A stretch of 14,153 nt of DNA from Saprospiraceae bacterium (GCA_027031185.1 JALVEF010000145.1:1-14153); one strand, 5' to 3'; shown: positions 1 through 6,117, numbered from the stretch's first letter. Notes: generated from the letters alone by a model not told the origin. Program-made: numbers and translations.

Positions 1-43
1 ATGCCTATTTTATCCCTAAAAACAGGAGCACCCAAACAGTTAC
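1..43 (+). repeat. Right half of a palindromic repeat, cut by window start
   Basis: Positions 1-29 are identical to 262-290 and differ at one base from 8865-8893. The half-copy continues into ACCCAAACAGTTAC (30-43), which matches the outer right arm ACCTAAACAGTTGC of the complete palindrome at 8830-8907 at 12 of 14 positions. The left arm, if present, lies before the window. Confidence 0.75.
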
Positions 44-54
44 TAATTTTCTCA

Positions 55-69
55 TGTAGCGGTGCTACA
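55..69. repeat. Small perfect inverted repeat
   Basis: TGTAGC and GCTACA are separated by three bases. The same GTAGC-N3-GCTAC core recurs at the centre of the large palindrome at 83-240, so this may be a related fragment. Confidence 0.5.
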
Positions 70-82
70 CATCGAAAATTTA

Positions 83-240
83 ATGTACAGAGCGAATCGG
101 TTGCGAGAATTAGTTGCGATCAAATTTGTTCAAGGTCGAAGTCAAAAGCGCAGCCGTAGCAGCGCTACGGTGAGCATTTTGACGAAGAGATTGGGCAAAT
201 TTGCCGCAAATAAACTCGTAAACCGGTTTGATCTGTACAT
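83..240. repeat. Long imperfect inverted repeat (cruciform-like, ~158 bp)
   Basis: The arms at 83-160 and 164-240 align over almost their whole length, at roughly 70% identity by hand. Shared blocks from the outside in are ATGTACAGA, CGGTT, CGAG, TTGCG, CAAATTTG, GTCAAAA and CCGTAGC. The last of these forms a perfect stem with GCTACGG around a three-base loop at 161-163. Half-copies of the palindromic repeat in the same orientation lie on both sides (1-43 and 262-290). It resembles a decayed MITE-like element. No coding potential is credible. Confidence 0.7.
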
Positions 241-261
241 ATACCTTCGGCATACACAAAA

Positions 262-290
262 ATGCCTATTTTATCCCTAAAAACAGGAGC
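262..290 (+). repeat. 29-bp copy of the palindromic repeat core
   Basis: The 29 bases are identical to positions 1-29 and differ at one base from 8865-8893. The outer arm ending in CAGTTRC is absent, because the sequence diverges after GGAGC. This is therefore a truncated copy. Confidence 0.8.
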
Positions 291-350
291 TTACGTATGA
301 ATTTGGTAAAAAGCAGCCCTTGTAGTGCCTTCTTGCCTTGCCTGGCTTTG

Positions 351-375
351 CATTCCATTGCATTGCATTGCATTG
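351..375. repeat. Pentanucleotide tandem repeat (CATTS)5
   Basis: One CATTC unit is followed by four CATTG units. It lies in non-coding sequence directly before the first unit with terminal inverted repeats, so coding phase variation is not indicated. Confidence 0.8.
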
Positions 376-379
376 TCGC

Positions 380-482
380 CCCGCACTTACTTGCCCATGA
401 ATGCGGGGCAAGTGGCCTAATCCGGCAAAAGCCATAGGCGGAAGGGGCAAGCCCCAAATCAAGCAAAGTAAGTAAGTGCGGG
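380..482. repeat. MITE-like unit 1 with 15-bp terminal inverted repeats
   Basis: The left end is CCCGCACTTACTTGC and the right end GTAAGTAAGTGCGGG, with 14 of 15 positions complementary. The unit is 103 bp. An internal segment around 431-452 (GCCATAGGCGGAAGGGGCAA) resembles matching segments of the two other units. The right end runs into the direct repeat at 472-525. Confidence 0.8.
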
Positions 483-525
483 ACGGATAACAAAAGCCCC
501 AAAAATAAGCGGGGCTTCAGCCCCG
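472..525 (+). repeat. Direct repeat copy A ending in a GC-rich hairpin
   Basis: The first 34 bases (472-505) are identical to 929-962. Both copies then carry the hairpin CGGGGC-N4-GCCCCG, here at 510-525. AGCCCC at 495-500 could pair alternatively with GGGGCT at 511-516, giving two mutually exclusive stems. Confidence 0.8.
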
Positions 526-530
526 AAAAT

Positions 531-558
531 GGGCTGGGAAGGGGGGGGCTAAAGCCCC
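531..558 (+). other. G-run tract with G-quadruplex pattern and small stem
   Basis: GGGCTGGGAA at 531-540 followed by eight G at 541-548 fits four G3 runs with loops of two bases. The end of the run also forms GGGGCT-AA-AGCCCC at 545-558. Folding is inferred from pattern only. Confidence 0.4.
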
Positions 559-580
559 AAATTTTTATTAAGCTCTCTGC

Positions 581-600
581 CCGTCGGCTGAAGCCGACGG
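581..600. repeat. Perfect 9-bp hairpin
   Basis: CCGTCGGCT and AGCCGACGG are separated by GA. It lies between repeat units 1 and 2 and is not followed by a T-run on the plus strand, so it is not a clear terminator. Confidence 0.65.
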
Positions 601-627
601 CAAAGGGAATAGTGGCGCTTAACTTGT

Positions 628-732
628 CCCGCACTTACTTGCCCCAAAAGCGGAATGATATAGCACTCATTTTGCAAAAAGCATAAGCGGGAAGGGGCAA
701 AGCCAAAACCAGGCAAAGCAAGTAAGTGCGGG
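628..732. repeat. MITE-like unit 2 with perfect 15-bp terminal inverted repeats
   Basis: CCCGCACTTACTTGC at 628-642 and its exact reverse complement GCAAGTAAGTGCGGG at 718-732 bound a 105-bp unit. It shares an internal AAGCATAAGCGGGAAGGGGC-like segment with unit 1. It is followed by the 13-base linker GCCGCAAAACCGT (733-745), which also follows unit 3, so units 2 and 3 form an imperfect tandem of about 117 bp. Confidence 0.85.
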
Positions 733-745
733 GCCGCAAAACCGT

Positions 746-848
746 CCCGCACTTACTTGCCCATAAAAGATAGCAACAGACCTCTATCAAGCAACAAGCC
801 TATGCGGAAGGGCCAAAGCATTAATCCGGCAAAGCAAGTAAGTGCGGG
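746..848. repeat. MITE-like unit 3 with perfect 15-bp terminal inverted repeats
   Basis: It has the same perfect 15-bp termini as unit 2, here at 746-760 and 834-848, and a length of 103 bp. The interior has diverged but keeps a CCTATGCGGAAGGGCCAAAG segment. The linker GCCGCAAAACCGT is repeated at 849-861. Confidence 0.85.
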
Positions 849-871
849 GCCGCAAAACCGTTCCTACCCTA

Positions 872-888
872 TCAACGCGAAGCGTTGA
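872..888. repeat. Perfect 7-bp hairpin
   Basis: TCAACGC and GCGTTGA flank GAA. It is a small stem directly after the tandem units with no visible role. Confidence 0.5.
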
Positions 889-890
889 GT

Positions 891-917
891 CCGTTTACCT
901 TGGGCCGTTTACCTTGG
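891..917 (+). repeat. 13-bp direct repeat pair
   Basis: CCGTTTACCTTGG occurs at 891-903 and 905-917, with one base between the copies. Function unknown. Confidence 0.75.
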
Positions 918-928
918 ACCATCAATCC

Positions 929-979
929 GTAAGTGCGGGACGGATAACAAAAGCCCCAAAAAGCGGGGCTTCCGCCCCG
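929..979 (+). repeat. Direct repeat copy B ending in a GC-rich hairpin
   Basis: It is identical to 472-505 over its first 34 bases, lacks a TAA present in copy A, and then has CGGGGC-TTCC-GCCCCG. It begins with a right-end fragment of the terminal inverted repeat (GTAAGTGCGGG), but no matching left end is near, so it looks like a partial unit. Confidence 0.8.
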
Positions 980-1000
980 TAGCACAGGGCTCCGGGTAAG

Positions 1001-1045
1001 CGCACAAAAAAAAGTGGCGACGGGGGTCGCCACTTTTTTTGTGCG
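1001..1045 (-). terminator. Rho-independent terminator of the ferredoxin gene, probably bidirectional
   Basis: The inner stem GTGGCGAC / GTCGCCAC encloses a four-G loop (1022-1025) and is flanked by an A-run (1006-1013) and a T-run (1034-1040). The outer CGCAC / GTGCG also pair, so the whole element is nearly symmetric. It lies 16 bases beyond the stop codon of the minus-strand ferredoxin gene. Because both sides have A/T tracts it could also stop transcripts entering from the repeat region. Confidence 0.85.
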
Positions 1046-1061
1046 TGATGATGATGTGTGC

Positions 1062-1412
1062 TTATTCGCCGTGCAACCAGGCCTTTTTGGCGAGGAGAGT
1101 GGCTTCGTCTTCGACGTGTGACTCGTCGGGTACACAGCAATCTACCGGACAGACGGACGCGCACTGGGGCTCATCGTGGAAACCCTTGCACTCTGTGCAT
1201 TTCTCCCAGACGATGTAATAGAACTCATCGGACAGGGGCTCGTGCTTTTCGGATGCGTTTATCTCCTCTCCCCAGGGAGCAGTGGAGGTGCCGGATAACT
1301 CGGTGCCGTCTTCATAGGCCCACTCTTCGCCGGGCTCATAGATGGCGTTGTTGGGACATTCGGAAATGCAGGCGTCACAGTTGATGCAGTCTTCGGTTAT
1401 TTTAATGGCCAT
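1062..1412 (-). CDS. 2[4Fe-4S] ferredoxin, 116 aa
   Basis: A small soluble electron carrier with two cubane clusters. The first motif is CINCDACISECP (Cys 9, 12, 15, 19). The second is Cys 72, 75, 84, 88 with eight residues between the second and third cysteines, the spacing of the Allochromatium-type ferredoxins, and is followed by Cys 92 and 93. A roughly 50-residue segment between the motifs is longer than in classic clostridial ferredoxins; this overall form is familiar from Bacteroidota. The start is supported by GGAG placed five bases before ATG. It is transcribed divergently from korAB, whose enzyme needs such an acceptor and carries no ferredoxin subunit, so it is the likely partner (inference). 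A strong hairpin terminator follows the stop codon. Confidence 0.93.
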   Translation of the reverse strand: MAIKITEDCINCDACISECPNNAIYEPGEEWAYEDGTELSGTSTAPWGEEINASEKHEPLSDEFYYIVWEKCTECKGFHDEPQCASVCPVDCCVPDESHVEDEATLLAKKAWLHGE

Positions 1413-1483
1413 TTTTTCTCCATTTTAAGTGTAACAAAATGGGGGAAACCGTTCACTTTCAGAATGGCTTCGCTTTCACAATG

Positions 1484-1515
1484 CAAGATTAGGAGATTTG
1501 TTTCAAAAACAAAAA
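1484..1515 (-). promoter_or_regulatory. Possible Bacteroidota-type promoter for the ferredoxin gene
   Basis: On the minus strand TTTTTG (1515-1510) lies 18 bases before TAATCTTG (1491-1484). The second box matches the phylum's -7 consensus TAnnTTTG at all but one position. It would leave a leader of about 65 bases before the ATG at 1412. The spacing is slightly short of the usual 19-21 and the region is A/T rich, so this is a weak call. Confidence 0.3.
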
Positions 1516-1536
1516 GGATGCTGTGTATGAAAAGCG

Positions 1537-1559
1537 CTATTTAGAATGTGTCTAAATAG
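1537..1559. promoter_or_regulatory. Operator-like perfect palindrome in the divergent region
   Basis: CTATTTAGA and TCTAAATAG are exact reverse complements around a five-base spacer. It lies about 125 bases upstream of the ferredoxin ATG and 219 bases upstream of korA, just beyond the putative ferredoxin promoter boxes. Shape and placement fit the site of a dimeric regulator that controls one or both directions. I cannot assign it to a regulator family. Confidence 0.5.
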
Positions 1560-1739
1560 TCGGGTAGTAGCACAAAGCTGATATTTTCCGGTATGGAGTG
1601 TGCTTTTCGGCTTAACTTAGCGCACGCTTTTGCGTAATAGTTTTTTGACGCCGGGATTGCCGGATAAGAGTCAAAAACAAGCCGCAAAACCGGGTCGAAC
1701 GGTGTACAGAATAGATAAGGCCAGATAGGTACATTCCAA

Positions 1740-1758
1740 GCGGGGATGAAATCCCCGC
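1740..1758 (+). promoter_or_regulatory. Leader hairpin upstream of korA
   Basis: GCGGGGAT and ATCCCCGC form a perfect 8-bp stem with a GAA loop, ending 19 bases before the korA ATG. An A-rich single-stranded stretch follows and there is no T-run, so it is not a terminator. It could stabilise the mRNA or affect initiation, but its role is unknown. The rest of the 365-bp gap (1413-1777) shows no gene and no clear korA promoter. Confidence 0.5.
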
Positions 1759-1777
1759 AAACTTTACAACAAAAAAA

Positions 1778-3643
1778 ATGGACGGAAAAATTTCACACAA
1801 AGCAAGTACGGCTGACAGCGTGGTGATACGCTTTGCCGGTGACTCCGGGGACGGGATGCAGCTGACGGGTACTCAGTTTGCCGACACTTCGGCGCTGATG
1901 GGCAATGATGTGGCTACATTCCCCAACTATCCGGCGGAGATACGGGCCCCGCAAGGGAGCTTGTTTGGGGTCTCCGGTTTTCAGGTGCAGATAGCCGACC
2001 ACGATATCACGACGCCGGGGGATGATCTGGATCTGCTGGTGGCGATGAATCCGGCGGCGTTGAAGACGAATATCAAGGATCTGCCGCCGGGCAAGATGCT
2101 GATCGTGGATGCAGACAGCTTTACGGCCAAGAATCTCAAAAAGGCGGGCTATGAGACAAATCCGCTTGAGGATGGCAGCTTGGATGCCTACCGTGTCATT
2201 GCGGTACCGGTGACGACCAATACGCGCAATGCGCTGCTGGATCTGGGCCTGGACAACAAGTCAATGCTCCGCAGCCGCAATATGTACACGCTGGGTATCA
2301 TCTACTGGATATACGGCCGCTCGCTCGACCATACGATCGCGTTTTTCCATAAGAAATTCAAAAACAAACCCAAGGTCATCGAGGCCAATACGCGCGCACT
2401 TCGGGCCGGCAATATCTACGCGGAGAATCTCGAGTTGATTCCTACGACGTATCAGGTGCGTCCGGCGCATCTGGGTAAGGGCAGGTATCGCATCATCATG
2501 GGCAATACGGCGACGGCGTGGGGCTTTATTGCGGCGGCCAAAAAGGCCGGCAAAGAGCTCTTTTTGGGTTCGTACCCGATCACACCGGCGTCGGACATCT
2601 TGCATGAGCTGGTCAAGCACCCGCACTTCCGCGTCAAGGCCTTCCAGGCCGAGGACGAAATCGCCGGCGTGACTTCCGCTATCGGCGCTGCCTTTGCCGG
2701 CGACCTGGCCATCACGACGACCTCGGGTCCCGGATTGGCGCTCAAGGGAGAAGCCATCGGCCTGGCCATGATGACGGAGCTGCCCATTGTCATCGTGGAT
2801 GTGCAGCGTGGCGGTCCGTCCACTGGGATGCCGACCAAGACGGAACAGTCCGATCTGTTGCAGGCCCTCTACGGACGCAATGGGGAAAGTCCCATTGTGG
2901 TGATGGCGGCCCACTCGCCGGCAGATTGCTTTGATATGGCCTTCCGGGCGTCCAAGATAGCGCTGGAACACATGACCCCCGTCCTGTTGTTGACGGACGG
3001 CTATATCGCCAATGGCTCGGAGCCGTGGCGCATCGAAAAGCTGGCCGATCTGCCGGAGATCAAGACACGGGAGCCGGAAAATCGGGACAACTGGATGCCG
3101 TACCGGCGCGATAAGGAGACGTTGGCGCGGGATTGGGCGTATCCCGGTATGGCCGGATTCGAGCATCGCGTCGGCGGCCTGGAAAAAGAGGAAGGCTCCG
3201 GTAATGTCAATATGCAGCCGCTCAATCATGAGGAAATGGTGCGCATCCGCGCCGAAAAGGTGCGGCGTGTGGCCAAAGACCTGCCCCGGCTGGAAGTGGA
3301 AGGGGCCCGGGAAGGTGAGTTGCTCGTCGTCGGCTGGGGCGGTACTTACGGTGCCTTGCACAGCGCCGTGCAGAATATGCAGTCCACCGGCAGAAAAGTC
3401 GGCTTGGCACATTTTAATTATATCCATCCCATGCCGGAAAATACCGCTGATGTCTTTGCCAGGTTTGACAAAATTGTGGTCTGCGAATTGAACACGGGCC
3501 AGTTCTTCAAGGTCTTGCAGTTTGAGCAGCCCGGCCATAAGTACTACAAGTACAATAAGATACAGGGCTTGCCCTTCACCGTCACCGAACTGACCAATCG
3601 CTTTAACCAAATCCTGGCTTCCGGACATACGATCGAAGCCTGA
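1778..3643 (+). CDS. korA: 2-oxoacid:ferredoxin oxidoreductase, fused gamma-alpha subunit (KorA type)
   Basis: This is the large subunit of the enzyme that oxidatively decarboxylates a 2-oxoacid with CoA and reduces ferredoxin. The 621-residue protein begins with the gamma domain (about residues 14-200, with FAGDSGDGMQLTG and PAEIRAPQG). The alpha domain follows (about 237-620), with YPITPASDILHEL from 266, TSGPG at 315-319 and QRGGPSTGMPT at 343-353. The length and fusion match two-subunit KorAB enzymes; no delta (ferredoxin) domain is present. 2-oxoglutarate is the likeliest substrate by resemblance, but pyruvate or branched-chain 2-oxoacids cannot be excluded. The start follows an A-rich tract with no Shine-Dalgarno sequence, common in Bacteroidota. 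It is the first gene of the run leading into nuo, with korB 23 bases downstream. Confidence 0.93.
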   Translation: MDGKISHKASTADSVVIRFAGDSGDGMQLTGTQFADTSALMGNDVATFPNYPAEIRAPQGSLFGVSGFQVQIADHDITTPGDDLDLLVAMNPAALKTNIKDLPPGKMLIVDADSFTAKNLKKAGYETNPLEDGSLDAYRVIAVPVTTNTRNALLDLGLDNKSMLRSRNMYTLGIIYWIYGRSLDHTIAFFHKKFKNKPKVIEANTRALRAGNIYAENLELIPTTYQVRPAHLGKGRYRIIMGNTATAWGFIAAAKKAGKELFLGSYPITPASDILHELVKHPHFRVKAFQAEDEIAGVTSAIGAAFAGDLAITTTSGPGLALKGEAIGLAMMTELPIVIVDVQRGGPSTGMPTKTEQSDLLQALYGRNGESPIVVMAAHSPADCFDMAFRASKIALEHMTPVLLLTDGYIANGSEPWRIEKLADLPEIKTREPENRDNWMPYRRDKETLARDWAYPGMAGFEHRVGGLEKEEGSGNVNMQPLNHEEMVRIRAEKVRRVAKDLPRLEVEGAREGELLVVGWGGTYGALHSAVQNMQSTGRKVGLAHFNYIHPMPENTADVFARFDKIVVCELNTGQFFKVLQFEQPGHKYYKYNKIQGLPFTVTELTNRFNQILASGHTIEA

Positions 3644-3666
3644 ATCACCTCTTAGAAAATCTCATC

Positions 3667-4674
3667 ATGACAGGAGAAAAAAAATACACCTACAAGGATA
3701 TGGCCAGCGACCAGGAGGTGCGCTGGTGTCCGGGATGCGATGACTATGTCATCCTGCGCTCGGTCCAAAAGGCCTTGCCGGAGATCGGGCGCAACCGCGA
3801 AGACATTGTGTTTATCTCGGGAATCGGCTGTTCGTCACGCTTCCCGTATTACATGAACACCTACGGGATCCATGGCATCCACGGGCGCGCCGCGGCCATT
3901 GCCACCGGTGTCAAACTGGCCAATCCCGAACTGAGCGTCTGGGTCATCACCGGTGATGGTGACGGCCTGGCCATCGGCGGCAACCACACCATCCACGTCA
4001 TTCGCCGCAATGTGGATCTGAACATCATCTTGTTCAACAATGAAATTTACGGGCTGACCAAAGGCCAGTTCTCGCCCACGTCTTTGCTGGGACAGCGGAC
4101 CAAAAGCTCGCCTTTCGGCAATATCCAGCCGCCGTTTAATCCGGGAGAGCTGGTGCTGGGTAGCAACGGGCGTTTTTTCGCGCGTGTCTCAGGCAACAGC
4201 GCCAAGGAGATGGCTTCGATCTTTATCGAGGCGGAAAAGTTCAAGGGCGCGGCTTTTATTGAGGTACTTCAAAACTGTGTCATCTTCAATGACGGTGCCT
4301 TTGACAAGTACAATGATAAGAAAACCCGGCCGGACAATCAGCTCTATCTCGAACACGGCCAAAAGATGATCTTCGGTGCCGAAAGGAATAAGGGCCTGCG
4401 CCTGAACGGCCTGAAGCTGGAGGTGGTGACCATCGGTGAAAATGGCATTACCGAAGATGACATTTTGGTGCATGATGCGCACAATCCCGATCCGACGCTG
4501 CACTTTATGCTGGTGCGCCTGGAGTCTCCTATCGTGACCGGCATTATCCGGGCGGTGGAGGAGCCGACGTTTGATCAGCGCTTTACTCAGCAGATGGAGG
4601 CACGCATGGCAGCCGTCAAAGAAATGAGTTTTGACGAGTTTGTCATGGCGGGTGAGACCTTTGAGTTGGAATAA
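3667..4674 (+). CDS. korB: 2-oxoacid:ferredoxin oxidoreductase beta subunit (KorB type)
   Basis: This is the thiamine-diphosphate and [4Fe-4S]-binding subunit that pairs with KorA. CPGC at residues 21-24 with Cys 55 and Cys 204 gives the four expected cluster ligands. The thiamine-diphosphate motif starts at GDGDG (96-100) and ends at NN (124-125), followed by IYGLTKGQ. The length of 335 residues is usual for KorB. Because the cluster-bearing subunit is beta and no delta subunit is encoded, electrons must leave to a separate ferredoxin; the divergent gene at 1062-1412 is the obvious candidate (inference). Only 24 bases separate its stop codon from nuoA, so korAB and nuo are probably co-transcribed. 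Confidence 0.94.
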   Translation: MTGEKKYTYKDMASDQEVRWCPGCDDYVILRSVQKALPEIGRNREDIVFISGIGCSSRFPYYMNTYGIHGIHGRAAAIATGVKLANPELSVWVITGDGDGLAIGGNHTIHVIRRNVDLNIILFNNEIYGLTKGQFSPTSLLGQRTKSSPFGNIQPPFNPGELVLGSNGRFFARVSGNSAKEMASIFIEAEKFKGAAFIEVLQNCVIFNDGAFDKYNDKKTRPDNQLYLEHGQKMIFGAERNKGLRLNGLKLEVVTIGENGITEDDILVHDAHNPDPTLHFMLVRLESPIVTGIIRAVEEPTFDQRFTQQMEARMAAVKEMSFDEFVMAGETFELE

Positions 4675-4698
4675 CCGACGGTATCAAAACACGAAAGT

Positions 4699-5049
4699 AT
4701 GGGAGCGGAAGCGATCGTGGTGTTTTTTATAGCGGGCATTGTCCTGGTAGGCGGCGGCATGGTGGCTTCCTACCTGTTGTCGCCCAAGAGCTCCAACAAA
4801 CGCAAGTGGGAGCCTTACGAGAGCGGGATGCAGACGATCGGCCGTACGTGGGTGCAGTTTAAGGTCGGCTACTTCCTGATTGCTATTCTCTTCCTGATAT
4901 TTGACGTGGAGACCATCTTTCTGGTGCCGTGGGCCGTGGTGATGCACCGGATAGGCTTGGTGGGCTTCATCGAAGTGGTGATTTTTATCGTAATTTTAGG
5001 GCTCGGTCTGTTGTATGCCTACAAAAAAGGAGCTTTCAAATGGGAATGA
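4699..5049 (+). CDS. nuoA: Complex I subunit NuoA
   Basis: A small membrane subunit that helps join the quinone-reducing arm to the membrane arm. The 116 residues hold three membrane helices (about 5-27, 57-80 and 86-107). The conserved loop has YESGM at 40-44, and the second helix carries the acidic FDVET at 68-72, typical of NuoA (E. coli has a comparable FDVE). Length is normal. It is the first nuo gene after korB. Its end overlaps nuoB by ten bases, and the nuoB ribosome site lies inside its coding sequence, which suggests coupled translation. Confidence 0.95.
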   Translation: MGAEAIVVFFIAGIVLVGGGMVASYLLSPKSSNKRKWEPYESGMQTIGRTWVQFKVGYFLIAILFLIFDVETIFLVPWAVVMHRIGLVGFIEVVIFIVILGLGLLYAYKKGAFKWE

Positions 5050-5594
5050 AATCACATCTCGGCGACGACTTTCCCGGCCGCGTTATTCCGGGTGGGAATG
5101 GTGGCAATATCATCGTCACTAACCTGGATGATATCATCAACTGGGGACGGGCCAACTCGCTCTGGCCCTTGTATTTCGGTACCAGTTGTTGTGCGATTGA
5201 GATGATGCAGACCGGCGCAGCCAAGCATGACTGGGCGCGTTTTGGGATGGAGGTTGCGCGGCCTACGCCGCGCCAGGCAGATGTGATCATTATCGCCGGG
5301 ACAATCGTCAACAAGATGGCGCCGGTGTTGCGCCGGTTGTACGACCAAATGGCAGAACCCAAATACGTCGTGGCGATGGGAGCTTGCGCCATTTCGGGCG
5401 GGCCGTTTTTTTACAACACCTACTCAGTCGTCAAGGGTGCCGATCACGTCATACCGGTGGATGTCTATGTGCCCGGTTGCCCACCGCGGCCCGAAGCGTT
5501 GCTCGATGGTATGATCTTGCTGCAGCAAAAAATACGGGCCACGCGGAATAAAGACAGAAAGAACCCTATTGAGGGCTTCGACGAGGGCTTTTGA
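5040..5594 (+). CDS. nuoB: Complex I subunit NuoB (cluster N2 subunit)
   Basis: This peripheral-arm subunit binds the terminal [4Fe-4S] cluster N2, which passes electrons to quinone. Ligand cysteines are the adjacent Cys 50 and 51 (GTSCCAIEMM), Cys 116 (GACAISGG) and Cys 147 (VPGCPPRPE). The start at 5040 is preferred because AAGGAG at 5027-5032 stands seven bases upstream. ATG at 5046, overlapping the nuoA stop as ATGA, is an alternative two codons later. An upstream in-frame GTG would put the start deep inside nuoA and is unlikely. At 184 residues the length is typical. Confidence 0.95.
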   Translation: MGMKSHLGDDFPGRVIPGGNGGNIIVTNLDDIINWGRANSLWPLYFGTSCCAIEMMQTGAAKHDWARFGMEVARPTPRQADVIIIAGTIVNKMAPVLRRLYDQMAEPKYVVAMGACAISGGPFFYNTYSVVKGADHVIPVDVYVPGCPPRPEALLDGMILLQQKIRATRNKDRKNPIEGFDEGF

Positions 5595-5609
5595 GTGCTT
5601 GTCGCTTTG

Positions 5610-5642
5610 GTAGCTGTTTAGGCAGCGCAATCAAAAACTGCC
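5610..5642 (+). repeat. Possible decayed palindromic repeat in the nuoB-nuoC gap
   Basis: GTAGCTGTTTAGG (5610-5622) is identical to the first 13 bases of the complete palindrome at 8830. The rest differs, but GGCAG (5621-5625) and CTGCC (5638-5642) can form a short stem. It lies in a 53-base gap, one of only two sizeable gaps inside nuo. Confidence 0.45.
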
Positions 5643-5647
5643 ACCCG

Positions 5648-6112
5648 ATGACCAATGAAGAACTGAAAGCATTGATACAAGACTGGGTGCCGGACCTGGA
5701 GTTTACCGAGGATTCCAAAGAGTTTGTCACCGTCGTTGTGCCGCGCGGGTCCTTGCGTGACTTCCTGCGCAAGCTCAAGACGGATGAACGCACGCGCCTG
5801 GACTATTTGTTTTGCCTGACCGGCGTGGACTATCCTGACTATCTCGAAGTCGTCTATCACTTGGAGTCCACCACGCTTCACCACCGCCTGGTGGTGAAGG
5901 CGCGCACCCAAGACCGCGCCGACCATGCCGTGCTGGACACCGTATCGGATCTGTACCGTACGGCTGAGTTTCACGAACGCGAGGTCTATGACTTGCTCGG
6001 CGTGCGCTTTACCGGTCATCCGGATTTGCGGCGCCTGTTCCTGACCGATGACTGGGTCGGCCATCCGCTTCGCAAGGATTATACCGACGAAGCCAACATC
6101 ATCAATCGCTGA
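5648..6112 (+). CDS. nuoC: Complex I subunit NuoC
   Basis: A peripheral-arm structural subunit with no cofactor that contacts NuoD. The family signature spans about residues 110-145: EREVYDLLGVRFTGHPDLRR followed by GHPLRKDY. It is separate from NuoD, whereas Bacteroides and enterobacteria have fused NuoCD. The ATG at 5648 is chosen because the protein then begins with a plausible amphipathic helix. An in-frame TTG at 5591 would add 19 residues translated from a repeat-like spacer and is disfavoured. The 154 residues make it a short but normal NuoC. Five bases separate it from nuoD. Confidence 0.93.
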   Translation: MTNEELKALIQDWVPDLEFTEDSKEFVTVVVPRGSLRDFLRKLKTDERTRLDYLFCLTGVDYPDYLEVVYHLESTTLHHRLVVKARTQDRADHAVLDTVSDLYRTAEFHEREVYDLLGVRFTGHPDLRRLFLTDDWVGHPLRKDYTDEANIINR

Positions 6113-6117
6113 CGGCC

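Larger units (their letters stand above)
1..1000. other. Repeat-rich intergenic region, no gene supported
   Basis: This stretch of about 1 kb has no open reading frame that looks like a real protein: candidate frames are short, overlap each other, and translate repeats into low-complexity peptides. It is instead filled with inverted and direct repeats, which are listed separately. It lies beyond the terminator of the ferredoxin gene. Such a dense cluster suggests a site that collects small non-autonomous elements. No transposase is visible in the window. Confidence 0.75.

Noticed and set aside
266..634. Minus-strand reading frame of 122 codons in the repeat region
   Set aside because: It runs through the CATTG tandem, repeat unit 1 and GC hairpins, shows no domain-like sequence, and overlaps other equally poor frames.
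380..861. CRISPR array
   Set aside because: The repeated ends are inverted pairs around ~75-base interiors that resemble each other, not direct repeats with unique spacers, and no cas gene is present.
1620..1647. Terminator-like ACGC-TTTT-GCGT followed by six T near 1641
   Set aside because: The stem is only four base pairs and is separated from the T-run by five bases. No gene ends upstream on that strand.
2261..3628. Long minus-strand frame (455 codons) opposite korA
   Set aside because: It is an antisense shadow of a well-supported gene and its translation has no recognisable protein features.
4675..4698. Terminator or promoter between korB and nuoA
   Set aside because: The 24 bases show no stem and no recognisable promoter boxes, so co-transcription is the simpler reading.
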